Positions 38,195 through 50,538 of a DNA stretch of 64,000 nt are shown here, in pieces (the first letter of the stretch is position 1; every line of letters starts with the position of its first letter). Location of the stretch: assembly GCF_010686765.1 (NCBI RefSeq), contig NZ_JAAGWF010000007.1, positions 330,636 through 394,635 on the forward strand, given 5' to 3'. The DNA is from Geodermatophilus sabuli. Lineage in GTDB: Bacteria > Actinomycetota > Actinomycetes > Mycobacteriales > Geodermatophilaceae. The notes under the pieces were generated by a model that made no database searches, was not told the origin of the DNA, and was given only the letters and a program-made list of their open reading frames with translations. A program made the translations under genes and the position numbers.

Positions 38195-39046
38195 GTGCTC
38201 CGTACGCCGACGGCCCGGGTCCTCGACGAGGGCGACGAGCCGGCCGTCCGCCGCCTGCTCGCCACCGACCCGGTCGCCGCGTGCGTGATCGCCGGCCGGG
38301 TCGAGGCCGCCGGCACGGGCGCCCGGGCCCTGGGCGCACCGTTGTGGGGGCTGGGGACCGGCCGCTCGCTCGAGGCGGTGTGCCTGGCCGGCGCCAACCT
38401 CATCCCGTTCGCCGCGCCGGGCGCCGAGCGGACGGCGGCCGCCGCCTTCGCGGAGCGGGCCCGCCGGGCCGGCCGGCGCTGCTCGACCATCGTGGGTCCG
38501 GCGGCCGCCGTCGACCCCCTGTGGCAGTTGCTGGCGCCGGCCTGGGGACCGGCCCGCGACCACCGGCCGCGGCAGCCGCTGCTGGCCATGGAGGGACCAC
38601 CGTCGGTGCCCCCCGAGCCACGGGTGCGGCCGGTGCGCCCGGCGGAGATCGACACGCTGCTGCCGGCGGCGGTGGCCATGTTCACCGAGGAGGTCGGCGT
38701 CAGCCCGCTCCGGGTGGACGGCGGCGCGGGTTATCGCGCCCGGGTCGCCGACCTGGTCCGTGCCGGGCAGTCGCTGGCGTGGATCGAGCACGGCGAGGTG
38801 CTGTTCAAGGCCGAGATCGGCGCGGTGTCGCGCAGCGTCTGCCAGGTGCAGGGGGTCTGGGTCGCCCCGGCGCACCGCGGGAAGGGCATCGGCACCGCCG
38901 GCATGGCGGCCGTCGTCGAGTACGCCCGGGCCGCGATCGCGCCGGTGGTCAGCCTCTACGTGAACGACTTCAACGCCGCGGCCCGCGCCTCCTACGCGCG
39001 GGTCGGGTTCACCGAGGTCGGGCGGTTCGCCAGCGTCCTCTTCTGA
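38195..39046 (+). CDS. GNAT acetyltransferase, two-part (DUF4081-like N-terminus)
   Basis: 283 residues. The N-terminal half (about 10-130) is a degenerate GNAT-like domain; the C-terminal half is a full GNAT with VCQVQGVWVAPAHRGKGIGTAGMAAVVEY (AcCoA-binding R/Q-x-x-G-x-G/A near 225) and VSLYVNDFNAAARASYARVGF. Orthologues sit right after ispG in Mycobacterium (Rv2867c). Substrate unknown. GTG start 7 nt after ispG. Followed by repeat copy E. Confidence 0.9.
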   Translation: MLRTPTARVLDEGDEPAVRRLLATDPVAACVIAGRVEAAGTGARALGAPLWGLGTGRSLEAVCLAGANLIPFAAPGAERTAAAAFAERARRAGRRCSTIVGPAAAVDPLWQLLAPAWGPARDHRPRQPLLAMEGPPSVPPEPRVRPVRPAEIDTLLPAAVAMFTEEVGVSPLRVDGGAGYRARVADLVRAGQSLAWIEHGEVLFKAEIGAVSRSVCQVQGVWVAPAHRGKGIGTAGMAAVVEYARAAIAPVVSLYVNDFNAAARASYARVGFTEVGRFASVLF

Positions 39047-39104
39047 AGGAGGGCCCCGTCCTCCTCACCGCTCGCGAGCCCGCGGCGAGGCTCTGGACGG
39101 GGCC
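39047..39104 (+). repeat. stop-associated palindromic repeat, copy E
   Basis: After the GNAT gene stop. Outer stem GGCCCCGTCC with GGACGGGGCC is a perfect 10 bp; inner arms CCTCACCGC / GCGGCGAGG pair imperfectly around apical CTCGCGAGCCCG. Confidence 0.8.
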
Positions 39105-39165
39105 GGCGGGCGCCCGGGGGCCCGCCTCCCGGGGTTCGGCAGTGGTCTCTGGAACGCTGTCGACC

Positions 39166-41064
39166 GTGCTGCGTACTCGTCGGGGGACGGTCCTGGGAAC
39201 CACGGTCGCACTGCTGGCGCTGCCGGTGCTGGCCGGCTGCTCGGGCAACGCGGAGGACGACGTCCGCTCCGCCGCCGAGGCGTTCCTCGAGGACTGGTCG
39301 GCCGGGGACACCGAGGCCGCCGCCGGCGCCACCACCGACCCTGCGGTGGCGGGCGCGCTGCTGGACCAGGCCGCCGCCGACCTGCCCGACGCGGCCCTGA
39401 CCGCCGAGGTGGGCGAGGTCGCCGTCGAGGACGGCACCGCCACCGTCGACTGGACGGCGACCTGGGACCTCACCGCGGCGCCCGAGTGGAGCTATCCGGC
39501 CACCCTGCGGCTGCAGGAGGCCGAGGAGGGGTGGGACGTCGTCGCCGAGCCCACCCTCGTGCACCCGGAGCTGGGGGAGGGGCAGCACCTGGTGCTCGAG
39601 CGGGTGCTGCCGGAGCGGGCGCCGATCACCGACGCCTCGGGGGCGCCGCTGTTCACCCCGACCGAGGTCGTCAACGTGGGCGTCGACCCCGGGCAGGTCA
39701 CCGACCTCCCGGCGCTGGCCGCGGCGCTGTCGTCGGCCACCGGGATCGCCGCCGAGCAGATCACCTCCGACGTGCAGGCCGCGCCGCCGGGGCAGTTCGT
39801 CCCGGTGATCACGTTGCGCCGGCCGGACTTCGAGGCCATCCGGGCCCAGGTCTTCGACCTGCCCGGCGCCGTGTTCCCGACCGACACCCGGCTGCTGGCC
39901 CCCACCGCCCGGTTCGGCTCGGCGCTGCTGGGCCGGGTCGGCCCCGCGACGGCCGAGGTGCTGGAGGAGACCGCCGAGGACGGCGTCCCCGCCTACGCCG
40001 CGGGTGACGAACTGGGGCTGTCGGGCCTGCAGCGGGCCCTGCAGGCGCAGCTCACCGGGACCGCCGGCTTCACCGTGTCGGTGGCCAGCACCGACGAGGC
40101 CACCGGGGACGCCGGGCGGGAGCTCGACGCGGTCGCCCCGGTACCGGGGACGCCGGCGCAGACGCCGCTGGTCCCGGCGGTGCAGAACGCCGCCGATGCC
40201 GCCGTCGCCGGTCAGCCACTCCCCACGCACCTCGTCGTCGTCCGGCCGGGAACGGGCGAGATCCTCGCCGTGTCGTCGAACGAGGCCGCCGCCGCGGGCA
40301 ACGCCCTGGGAGGCCAGTACCCGCCCGGGTCGAGCATGAAGACGATCACCGCGACCGCGCTCCTGACCGCCGGCAGCCTGACCCCGCAGACGCCGGTGCC
40401 CTGCCCGGGGACGTTCGTCGTGGAGGGCCGCGAGTTCGAGAACCAGGACCAGTTCGACCTCGGCACCGTGCCGTTCACCGAGGCGTTCGCGCAGTCGTGC
40501 AACACCACGTTCATGCAGCAGGCGCTGCAGCTGCCCGACGACGCGCTGTCGGCGGCGGCCGCGGCGTACGGGGTCGGCACCGACTGGCAGCTGCCGGTCG
40601 ACGTGTTCAGCGGCAGCGTGCCGGCCGACAGCACCGGGACGACCAAGGCGGCCGACGCCATCGGCCAGGGACAGGTGCTGATGAGCCCGGCGCAGATGGC
40701 CCTGGTGGCCGCGGGCGTGGCCGGCGGCACCCCCGTGGTCCCGGTGGAGGTCGCGGGCGCCGAGCCGGCCGGTCCCACCCCCGCCGGCCCGGACGCCGCC
40801 GTGCTGGACGCGCTGCGCCCCATGATGCGCGAGGTGGTCCTGTCCGGGACCGCCACGGCGCTGGCCGACCGCGGCGAGGTCTACGGCAAGACCGGCACCG
40901 CGGAGTACGGCAGCAACACCCCGCCCGACGCGCACGGCTGGTTCATGGGCTACCGGCTGGGCGGCGCCCAGGGAGACCTCGCGTTCGCCGTCCTCGTCGA
41001 GGGCGGGCAGTCCAGCAGCGTGGCCGTGGGCGTGACCGACGCCTTCCTCGGCGCGGTGGGCTGA
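39166..41064 (+). CDS. penicillin-binding lipoprotein (class B-like transpeptidase)
   Basis: 632 residues. GTG 39166 gives a clean lipoprotein signal peptide with lipobox LAGC at residue 25; GTG 39142 is an alternative. A MecA-N/NTF2-like domain (about 30-145) and a PBP dimerisation domain precede the transpeptidase with SSMK (Ser389, Lys392), SCN (Ser444-Asn446) and KTG (Lys575). The homologous position in M. tuberculosis holds Rv2864c. Cross-links peptidoglycan outside the membrane. Lipid anchoring replaces the usual N-terminal helix. Confidence 0.93.
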   Translation: MLRTRRGTVLGTTVALLALPVLAGCSGNAEDDVRSAAEAFLEDWSAGDTEAAAGATTDPAVAGALLDQAAADLPDAALTAEVGEVAVEDGTATVDWTATWDLTAAPEWSYPATLRLQEAEEGWDVVAEPTLVHPELGEGQHLVLERVLPERAPITDASGAPLFTPTEVVNVGVDPGQVTDLPALAAALSSATGIAAEQITSDVQAAPPGQFVPVITLRRPDFEAIRAQVFDLPGAVFPTDTRLLAPTARFGSALLGRVGPATAEVLEETAEDGVPAYAAGDELGLSGLQRALQAQLTGTAGFTVSVASTDEATGDAGRELDAVAPVPGTPAQTPLVPAVQNAADAAVAGQPLPTHLVVVRPGTGEILAVSSNEAAAAGNALGGQYPPGSSMKTITATALLTAGSLTPQTPVPCPGTFVVEGREFENQDQFDLGTVPFTEAFAQSCNTTFMQQALQLPDDALSAAAAAYGVGTDWQLPVDVFSGSVPADSTGTTKAADAIGQGQVLMSPAQMALVAAGVAGGTPVVPVEVAGAEPAGPTPAGPDAAVLDALRPMMREVVLSGTATALADRGEVYGKTGTAEYGSNTPPDAHGWFMGYRLGGAQGDLAFAVLVEGGQSSSVAVGVTDAFLGAVG

Positions 41065-41075
41065 CGGCCGACCCC

Positions 41076-41090
41076 AGGGGCTCCGCCCCT
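41076..41090. terminator. short hairpin between convergent PBP and hemerythrin genes
   Basis: AGGGGC-TCC-GCCCCT in the 25-bp convergent gap; overlaps the first base of the hemerythrin stop. Possible bidirectional terminator. Confidence 0.45.
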
Positions 41091-41815
41091 CAGGCGTGGC
41101 GGAAGGCGATCTGCTCCGAGCGCTCGAACCGGCCCCGGGTGACCCACAGCAGCACGCGGAAGGGCCGGCCGAAGACCGTCAGCGCCCGCTCCAGGTCCTC
41201 GCCGCCGAGGCCGGCGGCCGCCCATGGCACCAGGAAGAACAGGTCGGCGAGGCTCCCGCCCTCGCCCGCGGCCTTCTCGACCCGCTGCCAGCCGGCCTCG
41301 GAGAGGTGCCGCTGCGCCAGTGGCAGCGCCTCCGTCTCCTCGTGGACGAGGTGCGCGGCCAGGCAGTCACGGGTCTCCGCGGCCGTGCCGGCCAGCCGGT
41401 CCCGGGTCGCGTCGTCGGGGGTGTGGGCCATCGCCTCGAAGCCGGCGGCGCAGGCGGCCAGCAGCGGGTCGATCCGGTCGTGCTCGGCCTCCATGGCCTC
41501 CAGGGTCGCCCGGGCGGAGGCGTTCCCGGCGGCGTCCACCAGCTCGAGAAGCTGCGGCCAGAGCACGGCGTCCTCGGTGGTGTGGTGGTGGTGCAGCACG
41601 GAGCTGAAGCGCTGCCACCGGACGGCCAGCGCCCGCCACGCCTCCGCGTCGGACACCGGCGTCGCGCTCGCGGCGGCGGCGAACCGGGCGAGGTCCCGGC
41701 GGAAGGCGTGGTGGGCGAGGTACATGCCGCTGAGGTCGAGCGGCCCCTCCGCGGTCGCGGACTGACCGGGCAGGCACAGCTGGCGGCGGGGGCGGGTGGC
41801 GGAGGTGGTGCTCAT
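41090..41815 (-). CDS. hemerythrin HHE-domain protein, paralogue 1
   Basis: 241 residues. Four-helix metal-binding bundle with His/Glu ligands in [11 protein letters not shown] near 33, [14 protein letters not shown] near 74, [11 protein letters not shown] near 109 and [12 protein letters not shown] near 145. A C-terminal hydrophobic segment ([12 protein letters not shown]) and basic end follow. Di-iron hemerythrins sense or bind O2, NO or iron. ATG after GGAGAGA. Clearly duplicated with the next gene (same MSTTSA start, same AFRHA end). Confidence 0.9.
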   Translation of the reverse strand: MSTTSATRPRRQLCLPGQSATAEGPLDLSGMYLAHHAFRRDLARFAAAASATPVSDAEAWRALAVRWQRFSSVLHHHHTTEDAVLWPQLLELVDAAGNASARATLEAMEAEHDRIDPLLAACAAGFEAMAHTPDDATRDRLAGTAAETRDCLAAHLVHEETEALPLAQRHLSEAGWQRVEKAAGEGGSLADLFFLVPWAAAGLGGEDLERALTVFGRPFRVLLWVTRGRFERSEQIAFRHA

Positions 41816-41922
41816 CGCGGGTCTCTCCTGCGGGACGGGGAGCCGGGCGTCTCTCGCTGCGGCACCGCCACCCTGACGGCGGTGCCTTGCAGCGGGCTTG
41901 CGAGCGACTGGTGGCCCGGTGC

Positions 41923-42639
41923 TCAGGCGTGCCGGAAGGCGAGGGCCTCCCGCCGGGCGTGGCGGCGGCGGGTCAGCCGGTAGGCCAGGCGGAACGTCGG
42001 GCCGGCGGTGGCGAAGGCGCGGTCGCGGGCCTCCGGCGTGAGCCCGGTGGCCGCCCAGGGCACGAGGAACGCCACGTCCCGCAGGCCGAAGGACTTCTGG
42101 GCGGCCCGCTCGGAGGCCGCCCACTCGGCCTCGGGCAGGTGCGCCTGGAGCAGCGGCAGGGCGTCGGTCTCCTCGTGCGCCAGGTGCCGCGTCAGGTCGT
42201 CGCGCACCGTGGCGAGCTGCGCGGCCAGCCGTTCCCGGGTCGCGTCGTCCGGCCGGGCGGCCATCGCGGCGAACAGCTCGCCGCACCGCGCCAGGGCGGG
42301 GTCGATGGTGGTGTGCTCCGCCTGCATCGCCTCGAGCGTCGCGCGGGCTCCGTCGACGGAGGCGACGTGCCGCAGCAGCGGGGGCCACAGGGTGGTGTCC
42401 TCGATGGTGTGGTGCTCGTGCAGCATCACCCGGAACCGCTCCCACCGGGCGGACAGCGCCCGCCAGGTCGGCCCGTCGGCGACCGGCGTGCGGGCCACGG
42501 CCGCGACGAAGGCGTCGAGGTCACGGCGGAAGGCGTGGTGCATGACGTACATGCCGCTCATGTCCAGCGGCCCGTCGGCGGTGTGCACCTGACCGGGGAG
42601 GGTCACCTGCGGGCGGGGAGACGCGGAAGTCGTGCTCAT
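41923..42639 (-). CDS. hemerythrin HHE-domain protein, paralogue 2
   Basis: 238 residues, same layout as its neighbour: [36 protein letters not shown] and [12 protein letters not shown] supply the putative di-iron ligands, and [10 protein letters not shown] matches the hydrophobic segment near the end. An upstream stretch of open frame is not conserved; ATG 42639 gives the same MSTTSA start as paralogue 1. The 107-bp gap between the two genes holds separate ribosome-binding sequence. Tandem duplication with divergence; distinct roles unknown. Confidence 0.9.
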   Translation of the reverse strand: MSTTSASPRPQVTLPGQVHTADGPLDMSGMYVMHHAFRRDLDAFVAAVARTPVADGPTWRALSARWERFRVMLHEHHTIEDTTLWPPLLRHVASVDGARATLEAMQAEHTTIDPALARCGELFAAMAARPDDATRERLAAQLATVRDDLTRHLAHEETDALPLLQAHLPEAEWAASERAAQKSFGLRDVAFLVPWAATGLTPEARDRAFATAGPTFRLAYRLTRRRHARREALAFRHA

Positions 42640-42744
42640 GGCCGGGTGCTCCGGGGGAGTCGGGACGCCGGCGCACGGCTGCGCCGGTGCAGGCGCAGTC
42701 TGGTGCCGCGCCCCGGCGCCCACCAGGGCCCGACGTCCCGCCGC

Positions 42745-43206
42745 TCAGGCCCCGGGGAGGCCGGGGAACGCCGTCGTGACCGGCGTGCGGCCGGCGGCGG
42801 TGCGCCAGCCGACCGCGCGCACCTCGGCGGCGGCCAGCTCACCGGCGGCCAGTTCACGGACGACGGACTGACCGGCCTGGTCCAGCACCCGCACCCATGC
42901 CGCGGCGGTGCCCTCCTCCAGGACGACGGCGAGCCCGGCGGCGTCGACGGGGGACAGGACGGGGAAGGGCAGCGCGTAGCCCCCCTCGGCCGGCACCGGC
43001 TCGACGCCCCGGCTCTGCAGCAGCTCGGCCAGCCGGTCCCGGACGTCGCGGTGCGCGGTCTCGGCGGCCGCGGCCTGGGCGCGCGAGTCCGCCGGCAGCG
43101 CCGCACCCACGGTGCCGTAGCCCCAGACCGCAGCGTGCTCGGCCGCCATCGCCTCGCCCAGTGCGGTGTCCTCGGCACCCGCGCCGGTGCCGTCCTCCTC
43201 AGCCAC
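42745..43206 (-). CDS. DUF4439 ferritin-like domain protein
   Basis: 153 residues, mostly helical. [20 protein letters not shown] and [16 protein letters not shown] place Glu and His like a ferritin-type bundle. [27 protein letters not shown] in pieces marks the DUF4439 core. GTG start. No signal peptide. Linked to the lipoprotein upstream on the same strand; in Mycobacterium a DUF4439 gene also sits beside rimP. Metal binding is plausible but not shown. Confidence 0.88.
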   Translation of the reverse strand: MAEEDGTGAGAEDTALGEAMAAEHAAVWGYGTVGAALPADSRAQAAAAETAHRDVRDRLAELLQSRGVEPVPAEGGYALPFPVLSPVDAAGLAVVLEEGTAAAWVRVLDQAGQSVVRELAAGELAAAEVRAVGWRTAAGRTPVTTAFPGLPGA

Positions 43207-43230
43207 CGGCCGTCCCCCTCCGCGATCGGC

Positions 43231-43722
43231 TCATGCCAGCGCCGCCTCGTGCCCGCGCAGCCCGGCGGCCAGCGACCCCAGCAGCGCCGCACGCGGGCCC
43301 GACTGGTCCACGCACGCGTCCGCGTGCGCGCCGGCGGCGGCCGCCACCTGCCCGCGCAGCCAGCCACGCACGTCCCCGCCGGCAGGCGCCGCAGCGGCCG
43401 GGGAGGACGCCGGGGCGGACGACGAGCCGACCGCCGGTGCCGCCGCCCGCAGCCGGTCGAGCTGCTCGCCGGCCTGGCGGGCGAGGTCGGCGACCGTGGC
43501 ACCGAGCTCCGCGTCGGCCGCCGCGGCTGCGGCGTACGCGGCCACCACGGCCTCCTGGACGGCCACCTGACCGGCCAGCTGGTCGGCCTCCTCGGTGCTG
43601 ACCGCGGCGTCGCCCGGGGAGCCGCCGGTGCAGCCGGTGGCGAGCAGCGCCAGCCCGCCGGTGGCCGCCAGGAGGGCACGGCGGGAGAAGCCGCGAGGAG
43701 CGGGTGCGGGGGAGGGGGCCAT
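43231..43722 (-). CDS. Tat-type lipoprotein upstream of DUF4439 gene
   Basis: 163 residues. N-terminus has twin arginines ([12 protein letters not shown]) followed by a hydrophobic stretch and lipobox LATGC near residue 31, so export may be by Tat with lipid attachment. The rest is an Ala-rich helical domain with a Pro/Ala/Ser linker and two regions ([16 protein letters not shown] and GHEAALA) reminiscent of DUF4439. ATG 43722 preferred, with GAGAGG 9 nt away; ATG 43731 possible. Function unknown. Shares its upstream region with the divergent rimP operon. Confidence 0.82.
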   Translation of the reverse strand: MAPSPAPAPRGFSRRALLAATGGLALLATGCTGGSPGDAAVSTEEADQLAGQVAVQEAVVAAYAAAAAADAELGATVADLARQAGEQLDRLRAAAPAVGSSSAPASSPAAAAPAGGDVRGWLRGQVAAAAGAHADACVDQSGPRAALLGSLAAGLRGHEAALA

Positions 43723-43817
43723 CACCGCCATCCTCTCAGCCCGGTGGCGCCCGGGGCGGCAGCACCGGCGGTGGGTCCCCTCCCGGGCACCGGGTCTCGG
43801 GCCCGGCCGGTCAGCGG

Positions 43818-43823
43818 TAGCCT
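43818..43823 (+). promoter_or_regulatory. candidate -10 box of the rimP-nusA-infB operon
   Basis: TAGCCT 119 nt before rimP in the divergent intergenic region. No strong -35 box; the long leader would suit the regulated nusA operon. Confidence 0.35.
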
Positions 43824-43941
43824 GACCTCTTGCCCGGTACCGGGCCGGCCGCGCGTCCGCCGTCGTCCCGCGGGAGCCGTGGGACCAGGCGGGATGTCCC
43901 CCTGCGTGCGCCGACCGAGCCGAGGAGAGGGAGGGAGCCCC

Positions 43942-44529
43942 GTGTCCGCCGCTTCCCGCACCGACCCCGTCGCCACCCGGCTGGCCGGCTGGATCGCCCC
44001 CGTCGTGGACGCCGCCGGGTACGACCTGGAGGAGCTGGTCGTCACCCCGGCCGGGCGCCGCAGCGTCGTCCGCGTCGTCGTCGACCGCGACACGGGCATC
44101 ACCCTCGACGACATCGCCGAGGTGAGCCGGGCGGTGTCCGCGGCGCTGGACGCCAACGACGGCGACCTCGGCCGGGCGCCGTACGTGCTCGAGGTGACCA
44201 GCCCCGGTGTCGACCGCCCGCTCACCGAGCCCCGGCACTGGCGGCGCAACGCCGGCCGGCTGGTCAGCGTCGACGTCGGACCGGCGAAGGACGTCGAGCA
44301 GGTGACCGCCCGCGTGCTGGCGGTCGACGACACCGGGGTGACCCTCGCCGTGGAGGCCAAGGGCAAGCCCGGTGCCCGCAAGCGCCCGCCCACCACCCGT
44401 CAGGTGCCGTGGTCGGAGCTCGGCGCGGGCCGGGTGCAGGTGGAGTTCGGCCGGCCCGAGCCCGAGCCGGACGCCGAGGCGGACGAGCAGCCGGATCTCG
44501 CCGACGACGACGACGGAGGAGGACAGTGA
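43942..44529 (+). CDS. rimP: ribosome maturation factor RimP
   Basis: 195 residues. Assists early 30S assembly. [40 protein letters not shown] and [22 protein letters not shown] are canonical; the C-terminal barrel is followed by an acidic tail. GTG behind GAGGGAGG. The stop overlaps nusA (GTGA). Confidence 0.96.
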   Translation: MSAASRTDPVATRLAGWIAPVVDAAGYDLEELVVTPAGRRSVVRVVVDRDTGITLDDIAEVSRAVSAALDANDGDLGRAPYVLEVTSPGVDRPLTEPRHWRRNAGRLVSVDVGPAKDVEQVTARVLAVDDTGVTLAVEAKGKPGARKRPPTTRQVPWSELGAGRVQVEFGRPEPEPDAEADEQPDLADDDDGGGQ

Positions 44530-45671
44530 ACATCGACGTGACCGCCCTCAAGGCGGTCGAGCGGGAGAAGGGCATCCCGGCCGACACGGTGATCGAGGCG
44601 ATCGAGTCGGCGCTGGTGACCGCCTACCGGCACGCCGACGGCGCGGCCAAGCACGTGCGGGTGCACGTCGACCGCAAGAGCGGCGAGGTCGCCGTGCTGG
44701 CCCAGGAGCTGGGTCCGGACGGGGACGTCGTCCGCGAGTGGGACGACACCCCCTCGGACTTCGGCCGGATCGCGGCCAGCACCGCCAAGCAGGTCATCGT
44801 CCAGCGGCTGCGTGACGCCGAGCACGAGCAGACCTTCGGCGAGTACGCCGGCAAGGAGGGCGACATCGTCAGCGGCATCGTGCAGGCGCACGACCGCCGC
44901 AACCTGCAGGGCACCGTGCTCATCGACATCGGCAAGGTGGAGGCGGTGCTGCCGCCGACCGAGCAGGTGCCCGGCGAGAGCTATCCGCACGGCAGCCGGC
45001 TCAAGGCGTACGTGGTGTCGGTGGCCCGCACCTTCCGGGGGCCGCAGGTCACCGTCTCGCGCACCCATCCGAGCCTGGTCCGCAAGCTGTTCGCCCTCGA
45101 GGTGCCCGAGATCGCCGACGGCAGCGTCGAGATCGTGGCGGTGGCACGCGAGGCGGGTCACCGGTCGAAGATCGCCGTCCGGACCAAGGTGCCCGGCCTC
45201 AACGCCAAGGGCTCCTGCATCGGCCCGATGGGGCAGCGGGTGCGCAACGTCATGAGCGAGCTGCACGGCGAGAAGATCGACATCGTCGACTGGTCGGACG
45301 ACCCGGCGACCTTCGTCGCCTCGGCGCTGAGCCCGGCCCGGGTGAGCAGCGCACGGGTCGTCGATCCGCAGGCGAAGGCCGTGCGCGTCGTCGTCCCCGA
45401 CTACCAGCTGTCCCTGGCGATCGGCAAGGAGGGCCAGAACGCGCGGCTGGCCGCCCGGCTGACCGGCTGCCGGATCGACATCCGCAGCGACGCCCAGCCC
45501 GACGACGACGTCCCGTCGCCCGGGGTCGGCCGGGCGCCGCTGCGCTCCGGTGGGCCGCCGGCCGCGACCGGCGCTGCGCGCGGCCGTCCGGGGGGTCCCG
45601 GGAGTGGTCCGCGTCCCGGGCGGGTGGGCTCTTCCCGGAGCGCGGAACACCCGGGGCCCGCCGCGCGCTAG
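44526..45671 (+). CDS. nusA: transcription termination/antitermination factor NusA
   Basis: 381 residues. N-terminal RNA-polymerase-binding domain (1-about 125), S1 domain with GDIVSGIVQ, then KH1 with [19 protein letters not shown] and KH2 with [19 protein letters not shown] Gly/Pro/Arg-rich tail of about 45 residues follows. Lacks the acidic repeats of the E. coli protein, as expected for the phylum. GTG start overlapping rimP. Confidence 0.97.
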   Translation: MNIDVTALKAVEREKGIPADTVIEAIESALVTAYRHADGAAKHVRVHVDRKSGEVAVLAQELGPDGDVVREWDDTPSDFGRIAASTAKQVIVQRLRDAEHEQTFGEYAGKEGDIVSGIVQAHDRRNLQGTVLIDIGKVEAVLPPTEQVPGESYPHGSRLKAYVVSVARTFRGPQVTVSRTHPSLVRKLFALEVPEIADGSVEIVAVAREAGHRSKIAVRTKVPGLNAKGSCIGPMGQRVRNVMSELHGEKIDIVDWSDDPATFVASALSPARVSSARVVDPQAKAVRVVVPDYQLSLAIGKEGQNARLAARLTGCRIDIRSDAQPDDDVPSPGVGRAPLRSGGPPAATGAARGRPGGPGSGPRPGRVGSSRSAEHPGPAAR

Positions 45672-45679
45672 AGTGCAGG

Positions 45680-46060
45680 GTGGCCGAAACGTCGATCCCG
45701 GTGCGCACCTGTGTGGGCTGCCGGAAACGCGCTCCGGTCACCGACCTGCTGCGTGTCGTCGTCCGGGGCTCCGAAGTCGTCCCTGATCCACGACGGACAC
45801 TCCCCGGCCGGGGTGCGTCACTGCACCCCACCCCGGAGTGCCTGCGCGCAGCAGAGCGACGCCGGGCCTTCGCCCGGGCACTGCGCAGCAGCGGCCCGGT
45901 GGAGGCCGGTCCGCTCCAGGTCCACGTCCTCGGTACGCCGTCCCCGGTGCCCGCGGACCGGGCCGGGGCGGGCGACCACGAACGAACGACAGACCGCACC
46001 AACACAGACGGATCGGCACCCGGCCGGTCCGCACGTCGAGAGCAGGACGTCGTCGGATGA
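45680..46060 (+). CDS. ylxR: YlxR family (DUF448) RNA-binding protein
   Basis: 126 residues. Signature RTCVGCRKRAPVTDLLRVV (residues 9-27) and GRGASLHPTPECL in the small ylxR fold; a long polar tail is extra. In Bacillus YlxR influences RNase P and transcription. Standing between nusA and infB is the conserved position. GTG start 8 nt after nusA. Confidence 0.93.
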   Translation: MAETSIPVRTCVGCRKRAPVTDLLRVVVRGSEVVPDPRRTLPGRGASLHPTPECLRAAERRRAFARALRSSGPVEAGPLQVHVLGTPSPVPADRAGAGDHERTTDRTNTDGSAPGRSARREQDVVG

Positions 46061-46155
46061 GCAAGCCGTGAAGTCCCCACGATGACAAGCCGATCCATGC
46101 ACTACTGACGTCGAGGTCGAGCGGGCAAGCCGCCGGCCTCACCAAGAGGAGACCC

Positions 46156-49200
<3,045 letters not shown>

Positions 49201-49260
49201 GAGAGGACCCCGTCCTCCTCACACCTCGCCAGCTCGGTGTGAGTCTCGGGACGGGGCCGC
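49201..49260 (+). repeat. stop-associated palindromic repeat, copy F
   Basis: After infB. Outer GACCCCGTCC with GGGACGGGGCC; inner CTCACACC with GGTGTGAG is a perfect 8 bp unlike the inner arms of any other copy; apical TCGCCAGCTC. Clear covariation example. Confidence 0.82.
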
Positions 49261-49300
49261 GGCAGCGGGGCCGTCAGAGCACGTTGCGGTAGGGGAGGCG

Positions 49301-49600
49301 GTGAGTGTGTTCACGGGCACGCTCACCGCCGACCTGCTGCTGGGCGACGTCCACTCGCTCAAGGGCAAGCGCGCCGTGGTGCGGCCGATCGTGGCGGAGC
49401 TGCGGCGTCGCTTCGCGGTGGCCGCCGCCGAGGTGGGCGACCAGGACCTGCACCGCCGCGGGCAGGTCGCGGTCGCCACCGTGGCGGCCGACGCCGGTCA
49501 GGTGGCCGAGGTGCTCGACGCCTGCGAGCGGTTGCTGGCCGAGCGACCGGAGGTGACGCTGCTCTCGACGCACCGGCAGCTGTTCTCCGACACCGATTGA
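49301..49600 (+). CDS. DUF503 family protein (YlxP-like)
   Basis: 99 residues. MSVFTGTLTADLLLGDVHSLKGKRAVVRP is the typical opening, with a ferredoxin-like fold predicted by the family and VAVATVAAD in the middle. Found between infB and rbfA in many gram-positive bacteria. Function unknown; location suggests ribosome biogenesis. GTG start. Followed 4 nt later by repeat copy G. Confidence 0.92.
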   Translation: MSVFTGTLTADLLLGDVHSLKGKRAVVRPIVAELRRRFAVAAAEVGDQDLHRRGQVAVATVAADAGQVAEVLDACERLLAERPEVTLLSTHRQLFSDTD

Positions 49601-49660
49601 AAGAGGACCCCGTCGCCCCCACCCCTCGCACGCTCGCGGTGGGGCCCTGCACGGGGACCG
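49601..49660 (+). repeat. stop-associated palindromic repeat, copy G
   Basis: Between DUF503 and rbfA. Outer CCCCGT with ACGGGG; inner CCCCACC/GGTGGGG with CCTCGCACGCTCGC apex. Very close in sequence to copy H. Confidence 0.8.
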
Positions 49661-49712
49661 CAGCCACTGTCCACCCGGCGTCCGCCCCGGACGCCCCGAC
49701 GCAGGAGGTCCG

Positions 49713-50219
49713 ATGGCCGACCCGGCCCGCGCCCGCAAGTTGGCGGTGCGCATCCGCCAGATCGTGTCCGCCGCGATCGAGCACCAGATCAAGGACCCCC
49801 GGCTGGGCATGGTCACCGTCACCGACGCCCGGGTGACGAGCGACCTGCGCGAGGCGACGGTCTTCTACACCGTGTTCGGCGACGACACCCAGGTCGCCGA
49901 CTCGGCACGAGCCCTGGCCAGCGCCACCGGCGTGCTGCGCTCCACGGTCGGCAAGCAGACCGGGATCAAGTTCGTGCCCTCGCTCGCGTTCGTCGCCGAC
50001 CACGTCCCCGACACCGCACGCGAGCTGGACGAGGCGCTGGAGCGGGTGCGCTCCGCCGACGCGGAGCTGGCCCGGATCCGCGAGGGCGCCAGTTACGCCG
50101 GCGAACCCGACCCCTACCGCCGTCCGGTCGAGGAGTCCGACGAGGACGAGGACACCGACGGCGTCCGGACTGCCGATGACGATGCCGACGTGCCCACCGA
50201 GACGAGGAGTGCCTCGTGA
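49713..50219 (+). CDS. rbfA: ribosome-binding factor A
   Basis: 168 residues. Cold-adaptation factor for 16S 5'-end maturation. KH-like fold with RIRQIVSAAIEHQIKDPRLGMVTVTDARVTSDLREATVFYTVFG in the first 60 residues, then LRSTVGKQTGIKFVPSLAF. An acidic Asp/Glu tail of about 40 residues follows. ATG 6 nt after AGGAGG. Confidence 0.96.
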   Translation: MADPARARKLAVRIRQIVSAAIEHQIKDPRLGMVTVTDARVTSDLREATVFYTVFGDDTQVADSARALASATGVLRSTVGKQTGIKFVPSLAFVADHVPDTARELDEALERVRSADAELARIREGASYAGEPDPYRRPVEESDEDEDTDGVRTADDDADVPTETRSAS

Positions 50220-50292
50220 GCGAGCGTGCGAGCTCACGCAGGAGCACAGCAGTGCCGCGAACGCGGCCGACGAGCGCCGGCGAGGAGGACTC

Positions 50293-50538
50293 GTGAGCGA
50301 GAACGACCCCGACCCGCACCTCGCGGACGGGGGCCAGGGGCACTCCGAGTTCGGCGGCAAGCCGGTGCCGGCGTCCGGGGACCCGACGCAGGGCGGCAAG
50401 ACCGGTGAGATCGGCGACGCCCCGAGCATCACCTCCGACGAGCCGGACGACGGCGGCCCGGGCATCCCGGTCGGCGGCGGGCACGTGACCGAGGAGGAGA
50501 ACGCACCCCCGGTGGCCGACCCTGGCTCCGGCGCATGA
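50293..50538 (+). CDS. small acidic disordered protein between rbfA and nrnA
   Basis: 81 residues, rich in Gly, Pro, Asp and Glu, without hydrophobic core: SENDPDPHLADGGQGHSEFGGKP-like opening and HVTEEENAPPVADPG end. Gene support: GAGGAGGA 5 nt before the GTG, and an ATGA overlap with nrnA at the 3' end. An open frame extends upstream, but that part repeats the CTCGTGAGCGAG context seen at 50213. No known family. It may be a real intrinsically disordered protein conserved only in close relatives. Confidence 0.6.
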   Translation: MSENDPDPHLADGGQGHSEFGGKPVPASGDPTQGGKTGEIGDAPSITSDEPDDGGPGIPVGGGHVTEEENAPPVADPGSGA

